In this document: positions 44,052 through 51,840 of the stretch, in pieces | Layout of the letters: each line of letters begins with the position of its first letter | Numbering within the stretch: position 1 is the first letter of the stretch | From: CADCTB01 sp963768975 | GTDB lineage: Bacteria > Actinomycetota > Acidimicrobiia > Acidimicrobiales > AC-14 | Direction of reading: 5' to 3' | NCBI GenBank assembly: GCA_963768975.1 | Contig: CAVYKB010000019.1 | Coordinates: 186,001 to 250,000 of the forward strand | DNA: 64,000 nt | Translations under genes and position numbers: made by a program | Notes under the pieces: model-generated | Database searches by the model: none | What the model was told of the DNA's origin: nothing | What the model saw: the letters and a program-made list of their open reading frames with translations, nothing else

Positions 44052-45323
44052 CTAGGAGCGGGCTACAGGCGGCGCCCCGTCAGCCGGGCGCAGCGCCTTG
44101 AGCAGGTCCACGCCGGTGGCGTTCTCGATCTGCTCCGTCAGCCCGATGACGGCGGCGGGCAGCTGACCCATGAAGCCCGGGATCCCGGTTCCCTGGCCCC
44201 CGCTGTCGATGATCGACACTTTCTCGATGTCGACCGCGGCGACCACGGAGACGATCTTGTCGATCAGGTCGGGAAGCATGCGCAGGACGAAGACCCGCTG
44301 GGCGTCGGGGCCGGCGGCCTGGTACTGCTCGACCAGCCGGCGGAACACCTCGATCTGGGCGTTGCCCTCCTCGATGATCTTGGCTGCGTCGGCCTTGGCC
44401 GACAGCTCCTTTGCCTCCAGGTCGGCCCGGGCCGGGGCGATGACGTAGGCCTCGAGCCGGCGGGTCTCAAGCTCCACCCGCTCGGCCTCCAGGGCCTGCT
44501 CGGCCACGACCTTGGCCTTCTCGCCGGCGACCTTGGCCTCGGCCTCGGCGGCGCCGGCGATGGCCTCCAGCTCGGCCTGGCGGACCCGGAGGGCGTTCTG
44601 CTGCTCGACGATCTGGAGGTCGGCATGGGCGGTGGCGATCTCGGCTCGCTGGCGGGCATGGGCCTCGGACTCCTCAGCCTCGGCCTTGCGCATGGCCTCG
44701 GCCACCCGGGCTTCCTTTAGCACCTCGGCGGTCTGCCGGCGCCCGACGGAGTTGAGGTAGCCGACCTCGTCGGTGACGTTCTGGATCTTGAGCACGTCGA
44801 GCTCCAGGCCGAGGGTCTTGATGTCGTCGTCGGCCTCCTCGATCAGGGTCTGGGCGAACTTGAGCCGGTCCTCGTTGACCTCCTCGGGCGTGAGCGTCGC
44901 CAACACCCCTCGAAGGTTGGCCTCCAGCGTCTCCTTGGCGATGGCGGCGATGGCGCTCTGGTCCACGTCGAGGAAGCGCTCGACGGAGTTCTGCAGCAGG
45001 CCCTCTACGCTCGAGACCTTCACGTTGGCAATGCCCTGAACGTGCAGGGGGATGGCGCCCTTGGAGTAGGCGTTGGCCACCGAGACCTCGATGGGGATGG
45101 TGTTCAGCTCCATCCACGACACCCGCTCCAGAAGCGGGACCCGCAGCGTGCGGCCACCCCGGATGGCGCGGTAACCCACCGTCCGGCCGTCGCTGAGCTG
45201 GCGGGACCGGCCCGAAATCACCGCCACCCGGTTCGGGGGGCAGATGATGATCAGGCTCTTGATCGTGGCGATGATCACCAGGACGACCACCGCCAGGACT
45301 GCGCCGAGGACGAGGCCGGTCAT
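44052..45323 (-). CDS. Flotillin-like SPFH-domain protein
   Basis: A 423-residue membrane-associated scaffold protein. It has one N-terminal helix (LVLGAVLAVVVLVIIATI), then an SPFH/band-7 domain (FLDVDQSAIAAIAKETLEANLRGVLATLTPEEVNEDR) and a long Ala/Glu-rich coiled coil (about 205-330) typical of flotillins. Such proteins organise membrane microdomains and influence fluidity and protein secretion. The ATG at 45323 overlaps the stop of the NfeD-like gene, the normal companion of flotillin genes. Confidence 0.93.
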   Translation of the reverse strand: MTGLVLGAVLAVVVLVIIATIKSLIIICPPNRVAVISGRSRQLSDGRTVGYRAIRGGRTLRVPLLERVSWMELNTIPIEVSVANAYSKGAIPLHVQGIANVKVSSVEGLLQNSVERFLDVDQSAIAAIAKETLEANLRGVLATLTPEEVNEDRLKFAQTLIEEADDDIKTLGLELDVLKIQNVTDEVGYLNSVGRRQTAEVLKEARVAEAMRKAEAEESEAHARQRAEIATAHADLQIVEQQNALRVRQAELEAIAGAAEAEAKVAGEKAKVVAEQALEAERVELETRRLEAYVIAPARADLEAKELSAKADAAKIIEEGNAQIEVFRRLVEQYQAAGPDAQRVFVLRMLPDLIDKIVSVVAAVDIEKVSIIDSGGQGTGIPGFMGQLPAAVIGLTEQIENATGVDLLKALRPADGAPPVARS

Positions 45324-45862
45324 AGGTCGACTCCTTGGTTGAGCTCCGGGTCCAGGGGGGTGACGCTGGCGATGCCTCGGCGCACCTCCACCACGAGCAC
45401 GCTGTCGCCCACGCCCAGCTCGGCGAGCGAGTCCGGGACGGCCAGCGCCGACAGGTGGATCTGCTGGCCGCCGACGGTGACGGCGATACGGCCCCGCCGG
45501 TCGCCGGCGAGGGGGACGATGACGCGGCCGATCTTGCCCGCCAGCTGGTCGTCGTCGACCTCGGTGGTCGACTCGGAGCGCCGCAGGTAGGCGAACAGGG
45601 TGCTGTTGAGGACGCCGGCCACCACGCCGGCGAGGGCGGCGCCGGCGAACGCGCCCCCGCCGCTGGCGCCGGCCGCGCCCAGGGCCAGCCCGGCGACTCC
45701 GAAGGCGGCCAGCACGAAGGCGATCGTGCTCAGAGGCAGGAGGCGGAAGGTGATGCCGGCGATGCCGGCGTCGCCATCGGACCCGCTGTTGTCGCCCGAG
45801 AGGAGGAACCAGGCCACCAGGGGCACCCCAGCCGCCGCCGCGAACAGATACAACCCGGTCAC
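45320..45862 (-). CDS. NfeD-like membrane protein
   Basis: A 180-residue protein with hydrophobic helices in its N-terminal half (LYLFAAAAGVPLVAWFLL, LPLSTIAFVLAAFGVAGLALG, FAGAALAGVVAGVL) and a C-terminal OB-fold-type beta domain (GKIGRVIVPLAGDRRGRIAVTVGGQQI...GDSVLVVEVRRG) as in NfeD proteins. NfeD and flotillin genes occur together and probably act as a pair in membrane quality control. Its promoter would lie in the 99 bases upstream (45863-45961), which hold no gene. Confidence 0.85.
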   Translation of the reverse strand: MTGLYLFAAAAGVPLVAWFLLSGDNSGSDGDAGIAGITFRLLPLSTIAFVLAAFGVAGLALGAAGASGGGAFAGAALAGVVAGVLNSTLFAYLRRSESTTEVDDDQLAGKIGRVIVPLAGDRRGRIAVTVGGQQIHLSALAVPDSLAELGVGDSVLVVEVRRGIASVTPLDPELNQGVDL

Positions 45863-45961
45863 TGCCGCGAACCTAACCGAGAGCCGCCGTCTACGGGGGG
45901 GCGGCCGGCACTCCCGGACGCTCGGTCTGCTGCACCTCGCTCGCGCGGCTTTCTCGGTCGT

Positions 45962-47056
45962 TCACCGTGACAGTCGCTCCAGTACCCCTCGCGCCAGGCG
46001 GGTCAAGGTCTCACAGCCGCCCGAACTGTGCGGCACGCTGGCGGCCACGAGGAAGCGCCGGCCCGTGCGCGACTGGATGAAGGCGACGTCGAGGCAGTCC
46101 AACTCGGCGGCGTCGCCGGGCTTGGACCAGATCTTGGCGCCCGTCCCGAGGGCGCGGGTCACGGCCGGCGGGAGGAAGCCCTCGGCCTTTTGGAGGGCGG
46201 CGGAGAGCGCCTTCACGTCGGTGATGTCAAGGTCGAAGCGCTGCTCGGCGGGGATCTCCTCGTGCAGGACGATGCGGCGCACGGATTCGGCCATCTCGAA
46301 GAGGTTGGAGCAGTTTCCTTCGCACTCCGGAGTCCCCACGGCTTTGCGCACGGGCACGTAGGCCCGCCGCTCACCCTCTTCGAACACCATCGCCGGCGAC
46401 TCGTCGAAAGGGAGCCCGCCGTAGGAGCGGGAGATCGACGTGACTGGGAAGCCGTTCTTGGCGGTCAGGAACTCGTCGTTGAGGCGGTCGAGGCCGGCGA
46501 TGCGGACCAGGAGGTCGTAGTCGTAGTTGGAGCTGTCCCGGATAGCCGGCTCATAGATGGACCGCAGCGTTTGCGAGGGCAGGCCGTCGTCGAAGGCGAC
46601 CGTGGCCGCGCCGGTGAACCCCAGGGAGCGGGCCAGGTCGAGGGCTCCCAGGGCGGCGAGGACCTTGATCGACGACGCCGGCCAGAAGTCGCCGGCCAGC
46701 GCCCCGCCGCCGGCCTCGAACTGCTCGTAGATTCGGCCCTCGGGGCCCTCGATGACCCGTACGGCGTAGACGTTGGCGTCCTGCGGGATCGGGTAGCCCT
46801 TGGCCTTGAGGTCGGCATCGAGGTTCACCGGTCGCGACGGCGGCCCCGACAGCGGCCCGAGGGAGGCCTCGCTGGTGGCCTGCTCGATGTCGCTGGCCAG
46901 GTTCACGGTGCCCTTGGCGTTTCCGTCCACCGTGCGGATGGCCAGTGCCGCCGACGCCGCCGCCAGCAGGATCAGGATCAGCACGACGTGCATGAAGAAG
47001 AGGCCGGGCGAGCGGCGGGGGTCCCGGCGACGCTTTCGGGCTACCGTGCCGGCCAT
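45962..47056 (-). CDS. Membrane-anchored beta-lactamase-fold serine hydrolase
   Basis: From ATG 47056 the 364-residue product has a basic N-terminus, one transmembrane helix (about 21-40) and an extracytoplasmic domain of the class A beta-lactamase/penicillin-binding fold. The catalytic Ser128-x-x-Lys131 is in PASSIKVL; the second motif is Ser-Ser-Asn (DSSNYDYD, 174-181) instead of Ser-Asp-Asn; the third is WSKPGD, like Lys-Thr-Gly. These changes suggest a peptidoglycan- or peptide-acting enzyme or a non-hydrolytic relative rather than a resistance beta-lactamase. A longer start (47086) would overlap the divergent VOC gene. Confidence 0.8.
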   Translation of the reverse strand: MAGTVARKRRRDPRRSPGLFFMHVVLILILLAAASAALAIRTVDGNAKGTVNLASDIEQATSEASLGPLSGPPSRPVNLDADLKAKGYPIPQDANVYAVRVIEGPEGRIYEQFEAGGGALAGDFWPASSIKVLAALGALDLARSLGFTGAATVAFDDGLPSQTLRSIYEPAIRDSSNYDYDLLVRIAGLDRLNDEFLTAKNGFPVTSISRSYGGLPFDESPAMVFEEGERRAYVPVRKAVGTPECEGNCSNLFEMAESVRRIVLHEEIPAEQRFDLDITDVKALSAALQKAEGFLPPAVTRALGTGAKIWSKPGDAAELDCLDVAFIQSRTGRRFLVAASVPHSSGGCETLTRLARGVLERLSR

Positions 47057-47069
47057 CGAGTCGTCGTTC

Positions 47070-47456
47070 ATGTCGCTGGACTTCATCTACGTCCCCACCA
47101 GAGACGTCGACAGTACCGCCCGGCACTACACCGAGGTGCTCGGCGCGGACCTGCGGTGGAAGGTGCGGGGCATGGGCACGGTCGTGGCGTGCCTCACCTT
47201 GGCCGGCGAGGGGCCGGCGGTCCTCCTGTCTGGCCACCTCGAGGGCGAGATCCCGATCCTGGTCTACCGGGTGGCCGACTACACCGAAACGGTCGCAGGC
47301 TTGCGGGCGCGGGGCCTCACCGCCCTCCACGAGATCGAGATCCCCCATGGGCCACTGGCCAGCTTCGAGGCCGCCGGCGGCCAGCGCTTCGCCGTCTACG
47401 AGCTGACCCGCCCCGAGGCGGCCGGCAAGTTCGACGGCATCGTCGACGAGGCCTGA
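47070..47456 (+). CDS. VOC-superfamily protein (glyoxalase/bleomycin-resistance-like)
   Basis: A 128-residue vicinal-oxygen-chelate protein from ATG 47070. It has the paired beta-alpha-beta-beta-beta modules: FIYVPTRDVDSTARHYTEVLGADLRWKV in the first half and ILVYRVADYTETVAGLRARGLTALHEIEIPHGPLASFEAAGGQRFAVYEL in the second. The usual metal ligands (His/Glu in the first strands) are only partly present, so metal binding and reaction are uncertain. It is divergent from the serine hydrolase, with only 13 bases between the starts. Confidence 0.8.
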   Translation: MSLDFIYVPTRDVDSTARHYTEVLGADLRWKVRGMGTVVACLTLAGEGPAVLLSGHLEGEIPILVYRVADYTETVAGLRARGLTALHEIEIPHGPLASFEAAGGQRFAVYELTRPEAAGKFDGIVDEA

Positions 47457-47475
47457 CACCTTCGACCAAGTCGCT

Positions 47476-47537
47476 GTTCACGCGAGTTCACACTGCGGCA
47501 ACCGCCGGCACACACCTGGTTGCTTCACTTGGTTCAC
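47476..47537 (+). promoter_or_regulatory. Candidate nitrogen-control site upstream of nirB
   Basis: GTTCAC occurs three times (47476-47481, 47486-47491, 47532-47537), the first two exactly 10 bases apart, i.e. on one face of the helix, followed 11 bases later by GCAAC. This spacing recalls GlnR boxes (direct GTnAC/GAAAC-type elements) that control nitrate and nitrite reductase genes in actinobacteria. The match is weak and unproven. Confidence 0.3.
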
Positions 47538-50105
47538 ATGGCAGCACAGGAGGGCCGGCGCACGCTCGTCGTCGCCGGCAACGGCATGGTCGGGCAGAAA
47601 CTGCTCGAAATCCTCGTCGAGCGCGCCGCCACGGCCGAGTGGGACATCGTCACCTTCTGCGAGGAGGGCCGGCTCGCCTACGACCGGGTCGGCCTCAGCT
47701 CGTTCTTCAACGGGACGAGCGCGGAGGACCTGGGCCTGGTCCAGCCGGGGTTCTTCGACCAGAGCGGCCTGACCGTGCACGTGGGCGACGCGGTGGCGTC
47801 GATCGACCGGACTGCGTCCACGGTGACCTCCACCGCCGGCCGGGTCATCCCCTATGACGCCCTGGTCCTGGCGACAGGATCGTTTCCATTTGTTCCTCCC
47901 GTGCCGGGGAAGGACCTGGCCGGCTGCTTCGTCTACCGCACGCTGGACGATCTCGAGGCCATCCAGGCCTACGCCGCCGGCTGCCGGAGCGGGGCGGTCG
48001 TCGGCGGGGGGCTGCTGGGCCTGGAAGCGGCCAACGCCCTGCGCAGCCTGGGCCTCGAGACCCACGTCGTCGAGTTCGCCGAACGCCTCATGCCCGTCCA
48101 GGTCGACGAGGGCGGCGGCTCGGTCCTGCGCCGGCGCATCGAGGACCTGGGCGTGGGGGTCCACACCGGCATGGCCACCACCGAGATCGCCGGCGACGAG
48201 CAAGTGACGGGCATGCGGTTCAAGGAGGGCGACGAGCTCCCCGTCGACCTCGTCGTCTTCTCCGCCGGCATCCGGCCCCGGGACCAACTGGCTCGCGACG
48301 CGGGCCTGGCCGTGGGGGAGCGGGGCGGCGTGGTGGTCGACGACGCCTGCCGGACCTCGGACCCGAAGATCTTCGCCATCGGCGAGTGCGCCGTGTACGG
48401 GGGAAGGACCTTCGGCCTGGTGTCGCCCGGCTACCAGATGGCCGGGGTGGCGGCCGACCGCCTGCTGGGTGGCGACGCCGCCTTCACCGGCGCCGACATG
48501 TCCACCAAGCTCAAGCTGATGGGCATCGACGTGGCCAGCTTCGGCGACGCCTTCGCCGCCGAGCCGGGCAACGAGGCCATCACCTACTGCGACCCCGTAG
48601 CCAACCTCTACAAGAAGCTCGTCCTTGGTCCGCCCGACCGCCGGGGCTACCGCAAGGTGGCCGGCGGCATTCTCGTGGGCGACGCCACCGTCTACCAGAC
48701 CCTGCTCCAGATGTGCCGGGGCGGCATGCCCACCCCCCAGCACCCCGAGGAGCTGATCTTTCCGGCCCACTCCGGCACGCCGGCCACCGCGGTGGGCGTG
48801 GCCGCCCTGCCCGAGACCGCGATGGTCTGCTCGTGCAACAACGTCGACAAGGGGACGATCTGCGCCGCGGTCTGCGGGGGCTGCGACAGCGTCGCCGCCA
48901 TCAAGACGATCACCAAGGCGGGTACCGGCTGCGGCGGCTGCGTGCCCCTGGTCACCGAGATCCTGCGCGACCAGCAGCGCAAGGCCGGCGTCGTCGTCAT
49001 CAACACCCTGTGCGAGCACTTCGCCTACTCCCGCCAGGAGCTGTTCGACATCGTGCGGGTCCACCGGATCACGTCGTTCTCCGAGGTCCTCGCCACTCAC
49101 GGCACCGGCGAGGGCTGTGAGATCTGCAAGCCGGCGGTGGCCTCGATGCTGGCGTCGCTGACCAACCGCTTCATCCTCGACGGCGAGCAGGCCGCTCTCC
49201 AGGACACCAACGACCACTTCCTGGCCAACCTCCAGCGCGACGGCACGTACTCGGTGGTGCCGCGGGTCCCGGGCGGGGAGATCACCCCCGATCAGCTCAT
49301 CGCCATGGGCGAGGTGGCCAAGGAGTTCAACCTCTACACCAAGATCACCGGCGGCCAGCGCATCGACCTCTTCGGCGCCCGCGTGGACCAGCTGCCCCAC
49401 ATCTGGCGCCGGCTGATCGACGCCGGCATGGAGTCCGGTCACGCCTACGGCAAGGCGCTGCGCACGGTGAAGTCCTGCGTGGGCCAGACGTGGTGCCGTT
49501 ACGGGGTCCAGGATTCGACCACTCTGGCCATCGACCTGGAGCTGCGCTACCGGGGTCTGCGGGCGCCCCACAAGATCAAGGGCGCGGTGTCGGGCTGCAC
49601 CCGGGAATGCGCCGAGGCCCAGGGCAAGGACTTCGGCGTCATCGCCACCGAGCGGGGCTGGAACGTCTACGTCGGCGGCAACGGCGGTATGCGCCCCAAG
49701 CACGCCCAGCTCCTTGCCGCCGACCTCGACCGGGAGACCGTGTTCCGCTACCTCGACCGGTTCCTCATGTTCTATGTCCGCACCGCCGACCGCCTCGAGC
49801 GGACATCCGTGTGGCTGGACAAGCTGGAGGGGGGCATCGACTACCTCCGCAGCGTGGTCGTCGACGACGCCCTCGGCATCTGCGCCGACCTGGAGGCCGA
49901 CATGGCCCGCCACGTCGAGACCTACGAATGCGAGTGGAAGGCCGTCGTCGACGATCCCGAGCGCATGGAACGCTTCCGTACGTTCGTGAACTCCGACGAC
50001 GCCGACCCCAACGTGGTCTTCGTCACCGAGCGGGGCCAGCCCCGGCCGGCGTACCGGCACGAGAAGCCCGATCCCGCCCTGCTGGCGATCGGAGCGAAAC
50101 CGTGA
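47538..50105 (+). CDS. nirB: Assimilatory nitrite reductase large subunit
   Basis: NirB reduces nitrite to ammonium with NAD(P)H. The 855-residue protein (ATG 47538; an earlier ATG at 47520 is possible) begins with an FAD/NAD oxidoreductase domain (TLVVAGNGMVGQKLLE, then AVVGGGLLGLEAANAL), followed by a bacterioferritin-associated-ferredoxin-type [2Fe-2S] domain with CSCNNVDKGTICAAVCGGC and TGCGGCVPL. The sirohaem/[4Fe-4S] part has CVGQTWCRYGV and GCTRECAEAQG, the four cluster Cys. Length and order are standard. Its stop overlaps nirD. Confidence 0.96.
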   Translation: MAAQEGRRTLVVAGNGMVGQKLLEILVERAATAEWDIVTFCEEGRLAYDRVGLSSFFNGTSAEDLGLVQPGFFDQSGLTVHVGDAVASIDRTASTVTSTAGRVIPYDALVLATGSFPFVPPVPGKDLAGCFVYRTLDDLEAIQAYAAGCRSGAVVGGGLLGLEAANALRSLGLETHVVEFAERLMPVQVDEGGGSVLRRRIEDLGVGVHTGMATTEIAGDEQVTGMRFKEGDELPVDLVVFSAGIRPRDQLARDAGLAVGERGGVVVDDACRTSDPKIFAIGECAVYGGRTFGLVSPGYQMAGVAADRLLGGDAAFTGADMSTKLKLMGIDVASFGDAFAAEPGNEAITYCDPVANLYKKLVLGPPDRRGYRKVAGGILVGDATVYQTLLQMCRGGMPTPQHPEELIFPAHSGTPATAVGVAALPETAMVCSCNNVDKGTICAAVCGGCDSVAAIKTITKAGTGCGGCVPLVTEILRDQQRKAGVVVINTLCEHFAYSRQELFDIVRVHRITSFSEVLATHGTGEGCEICKPAVASMLASLTNRFILDGEQAALQDTNDHFLANLQRDGTYSVVPRVPGGEITPDQLIAMGEVAKEFNLYTKITGGQRIDLFGARVDQLPHIWRRLIDAGMESGHAYGKALRTVKSCVGQTWCRYGVQDSTTLAIDLELRYRGLRAPHKIKGAVSGCTRECAEAQGKDFGVIATERGWNVYVGGNGGMRPKHAQLLAADLDRETVFRYLDRFLMFYVRTADRLERTSVWLDKLEGGIDYLRSVVVDDALGICADLEADMARHVETYECEWKAVVDDPERMERFRTFVNSDDADPNVVFVTERGQPRPAYRHEKPDPALLAIGAKP

Positions 50106-50443
50106 CGATGCTCGTCTCCCGCACCTGGGTCGACGTCTGCCCGCTGGAGAAGCTCATCCCCGGGCGGGGTGTGTGCGCGCTGGTCGGCGGCCTGCAGGTC
50201 GCGGTGTTCCGTATCGCCGGCGAGGAGATCTACGCCATCTCCAACTTCGACCCCTTCAGCGGAGCCTTCGTCCTGTCGCGGGGGATCGTCGGGTCCAGGG
50301 CCGAACGGCTCAAGGTGGCGTCGCCCATCTACAAGCAGAGCTTCGACCTCGACACCGGCGTGTGCCTCGACGACGCCACTGTCTCGGTCCGCACGTTCGA
50401 GGTGAGCGTGGTCGAGGGCATGGTGCAGGTCGCGTCCCCTTGA
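50102..50443 (+). CDS. nirD: Assimilatory nitrite reductase small subunit
   Basis: The 113-residue NirD partner of NirB. It has the Rieske-like fold (TWVDVCPLEKLIPGRGVCALVGGLQVAVFRI, AISNFDPFSGAFVLSRGIVG) without the Cys/His ligands, as usual for NirD. GTG 50102 overlaps the nirB stop (an ATG at 50108 is an alternative), and its own stop overlaps the TTG of the next gene. Confidence 0.93.
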   Translation: MTMLVSRTWVDVCPLEKLIPGRGVCALVGGLQVAVFRIAGEEIYAISNFDPFSGAFVLSRGIVGSRAERLKVASPIYKQSFDLDTGVCLDDATVSVRTFEVSVVEGMVQVASP

Positions 50444-51840
50444 GCACGACGCCGCTCGAGCGCTACCTGGCCGAGCAGGCGGATCTGGCGCCGGTTGAAC
50501 GGTTCTCGCTGTGCGAAGTCCGCAGCACCGGGACTTGGGAGGATCGCATCCCCCTCACGGCTCCTTTGACCGGCCAGCAGTACGCCTTCGACGTCAACCT
50601 CGACACCTGCACCGGCTGCAAGGCCTGCGTCACCGCCTGCCACAACGTGAACGGCCTCGACGACGGCGAGTCCTACCGCACGGTGGGGCTGCTGACGGGG
50701 CCGACCTTCCAGCAGACCGTCACCACCGCCTGCCACCACTGCGTCGACCCCGCCTGCCTGAACGGCTGCCCGACGAACGCCTACGAGAAGGACGAGTTCA
50801 ACGGGATCGTCGCCCACCTCGAGGGCCGGTGCCTGGGCTGCGGCTACTGCACCTGGACGTGCCCCTACGAGGTGCCCCGCTTCAACTCGGCACGCGGTGT
50901 CGTCCGCAAGTGCGACATGTGCCGCGACCGGCTGGGCGCCGGCGAGGAGCCGGCGTGCGTCTCGGCCTGTCCCAACGGCGCCATCACCATCACCGTGGTC
51001 GACACCGCCGCCCTCGTCCACACCGCCCCGCTGGTGCCGACCGCCCCTCCGTCGGACATCACCCGGCCCACCACCAGCTACCACAGCGACTGGGGCCTGC
51101 CCGAGGGACTGGCGGCGGCCGGCGCCACCCTCGGCGGCGGAGGGCGCTCCCACGACCCTCTGGTGGCCATGCTGGTGCTCACCCAGGCGTCGGCCGGCGC
51201 CCTGGCCGTCGACCTGGCCACCGGCCACCGCCTGGCCACGACGACCGTCGCCGTGGTGCTGGCCCTCCTCGGGCTGGGCATCAGCATCTTCCACCTCGGT
51301 CGCCCGGAGCGGGCCTGGCGCGCCCTCGCCGGCTGGCGGCACTCCTGGCTCAGCCGGGAGGTTGGCGCTCTTGGGCTCTTCGCCGGCCTGGCCATCCTCG
51401 CCGTGGCCACCGACTCGCCGCTCGTCCAGGCGGTCGCCGCGGCGGCGGGGGCGACCGGCGTGGCCTGCTCGGGCATGCTCTACGTCGTGACCCGCCGGCC
51501 CTCGTGGCGGGCCGGCGTGACCCTTCCCCGGTTCGCCCTCGGGTGGCTCGTCGGCGGAGCGGCCGTCGCGTTCGCCGCCGGCGGCGGACGGGGCGCCGGC
51601 CTGGTCCTCGCCGGCGCGCTGGCCGCCAAGCTGGCCTGGGAGGCCCGCCTGGTGTGGCGGCCCGGCCCCGTCGTCGATGCCCCCGCCCGCTACGCCCTCG
51701 GGATAGCCGCCCTGTGCCTGGCCCTCACCGGCGCCGGCGCCGGCCTGGCCCTGGTGGCGGTCCTCGCCGGCGAGCTCATGGAGCGCACCCGCTTCTTCAC
51801 CACCGCCTCCTGGACGGGGATGCCGGGGCCGAAGACGTAG
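50440..51840 (+). CDS. Fused 4Fe-4S ferredoxin (DmsB-type) and membrane anchor (DmsC-type) protein
   Basis: A 466-residue protein from TTG 50440 (overlapping the nirD stop). The first 200 residues hold four cluster-binding Cys groups (TCTGCKACVTACH; CHHCVDPACLNGCP; CLGCGYCTWTCPYEVP; KCDMCRDRLG with ACVSACPNGA), as in DmsB. After a linker (about 225-245) come about eight hydrophobic helices of the DmsC/NrfD type (LGISIFHLGRPERAWRAL is a DmsC-like signature). It would pass electrons from membrane quinol to the molybdopterin subunit encoded next. Fusion of DmsB and DmsC types in one chain is unusual but is known in actinobacterial nitrate reductase clusters. Confidence 0.9.
   Translation: MSTTPLERYLAEQADLAPVERFSLCEVRSTGTWEDRIPLTAPLTGQQYAFDVNLDTCTGCKACVTACHNVNGLDDGESYRTVGLLTGPTFQQTVTTACHHCVDPACLNGCPTNAYEKDEFNGIVAHLEGRCLGCGYCTWTCPYEVPRFNSARGVVRKCDMCRDRLGAGEEPACVSACPNGAITITVVDTAALVHTAPLVPTAPPSDITRPTTSYHSDWGLPEGLAAAGATLGGGGRSHDPLVAMLVLTQASAGALAVDLATGHRLATTTVAVVLALLGLGISIFHLGRPERAWRALAGWRHSWLSREVGALGLFAGLAILAVATDSPLVQAVAAAAGATGVACSGMLYVVTRRPSWRAGVTLPRFALGWLVGGAAVAFAAGGGRGAGLVLAGALAAKLAWEARLVWRPGPVVDAPARYALGIAALCLALTGAGAGLALVAVLAGELMERTRFFTTASWTGMPGPKT

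Noticed and set aside
45962..47056. Antibiotic-resistance beta-lactamase
   Set aside because: Membrane anchor and altered SDN and KTG motifs do not support a class A resistance enzyme.
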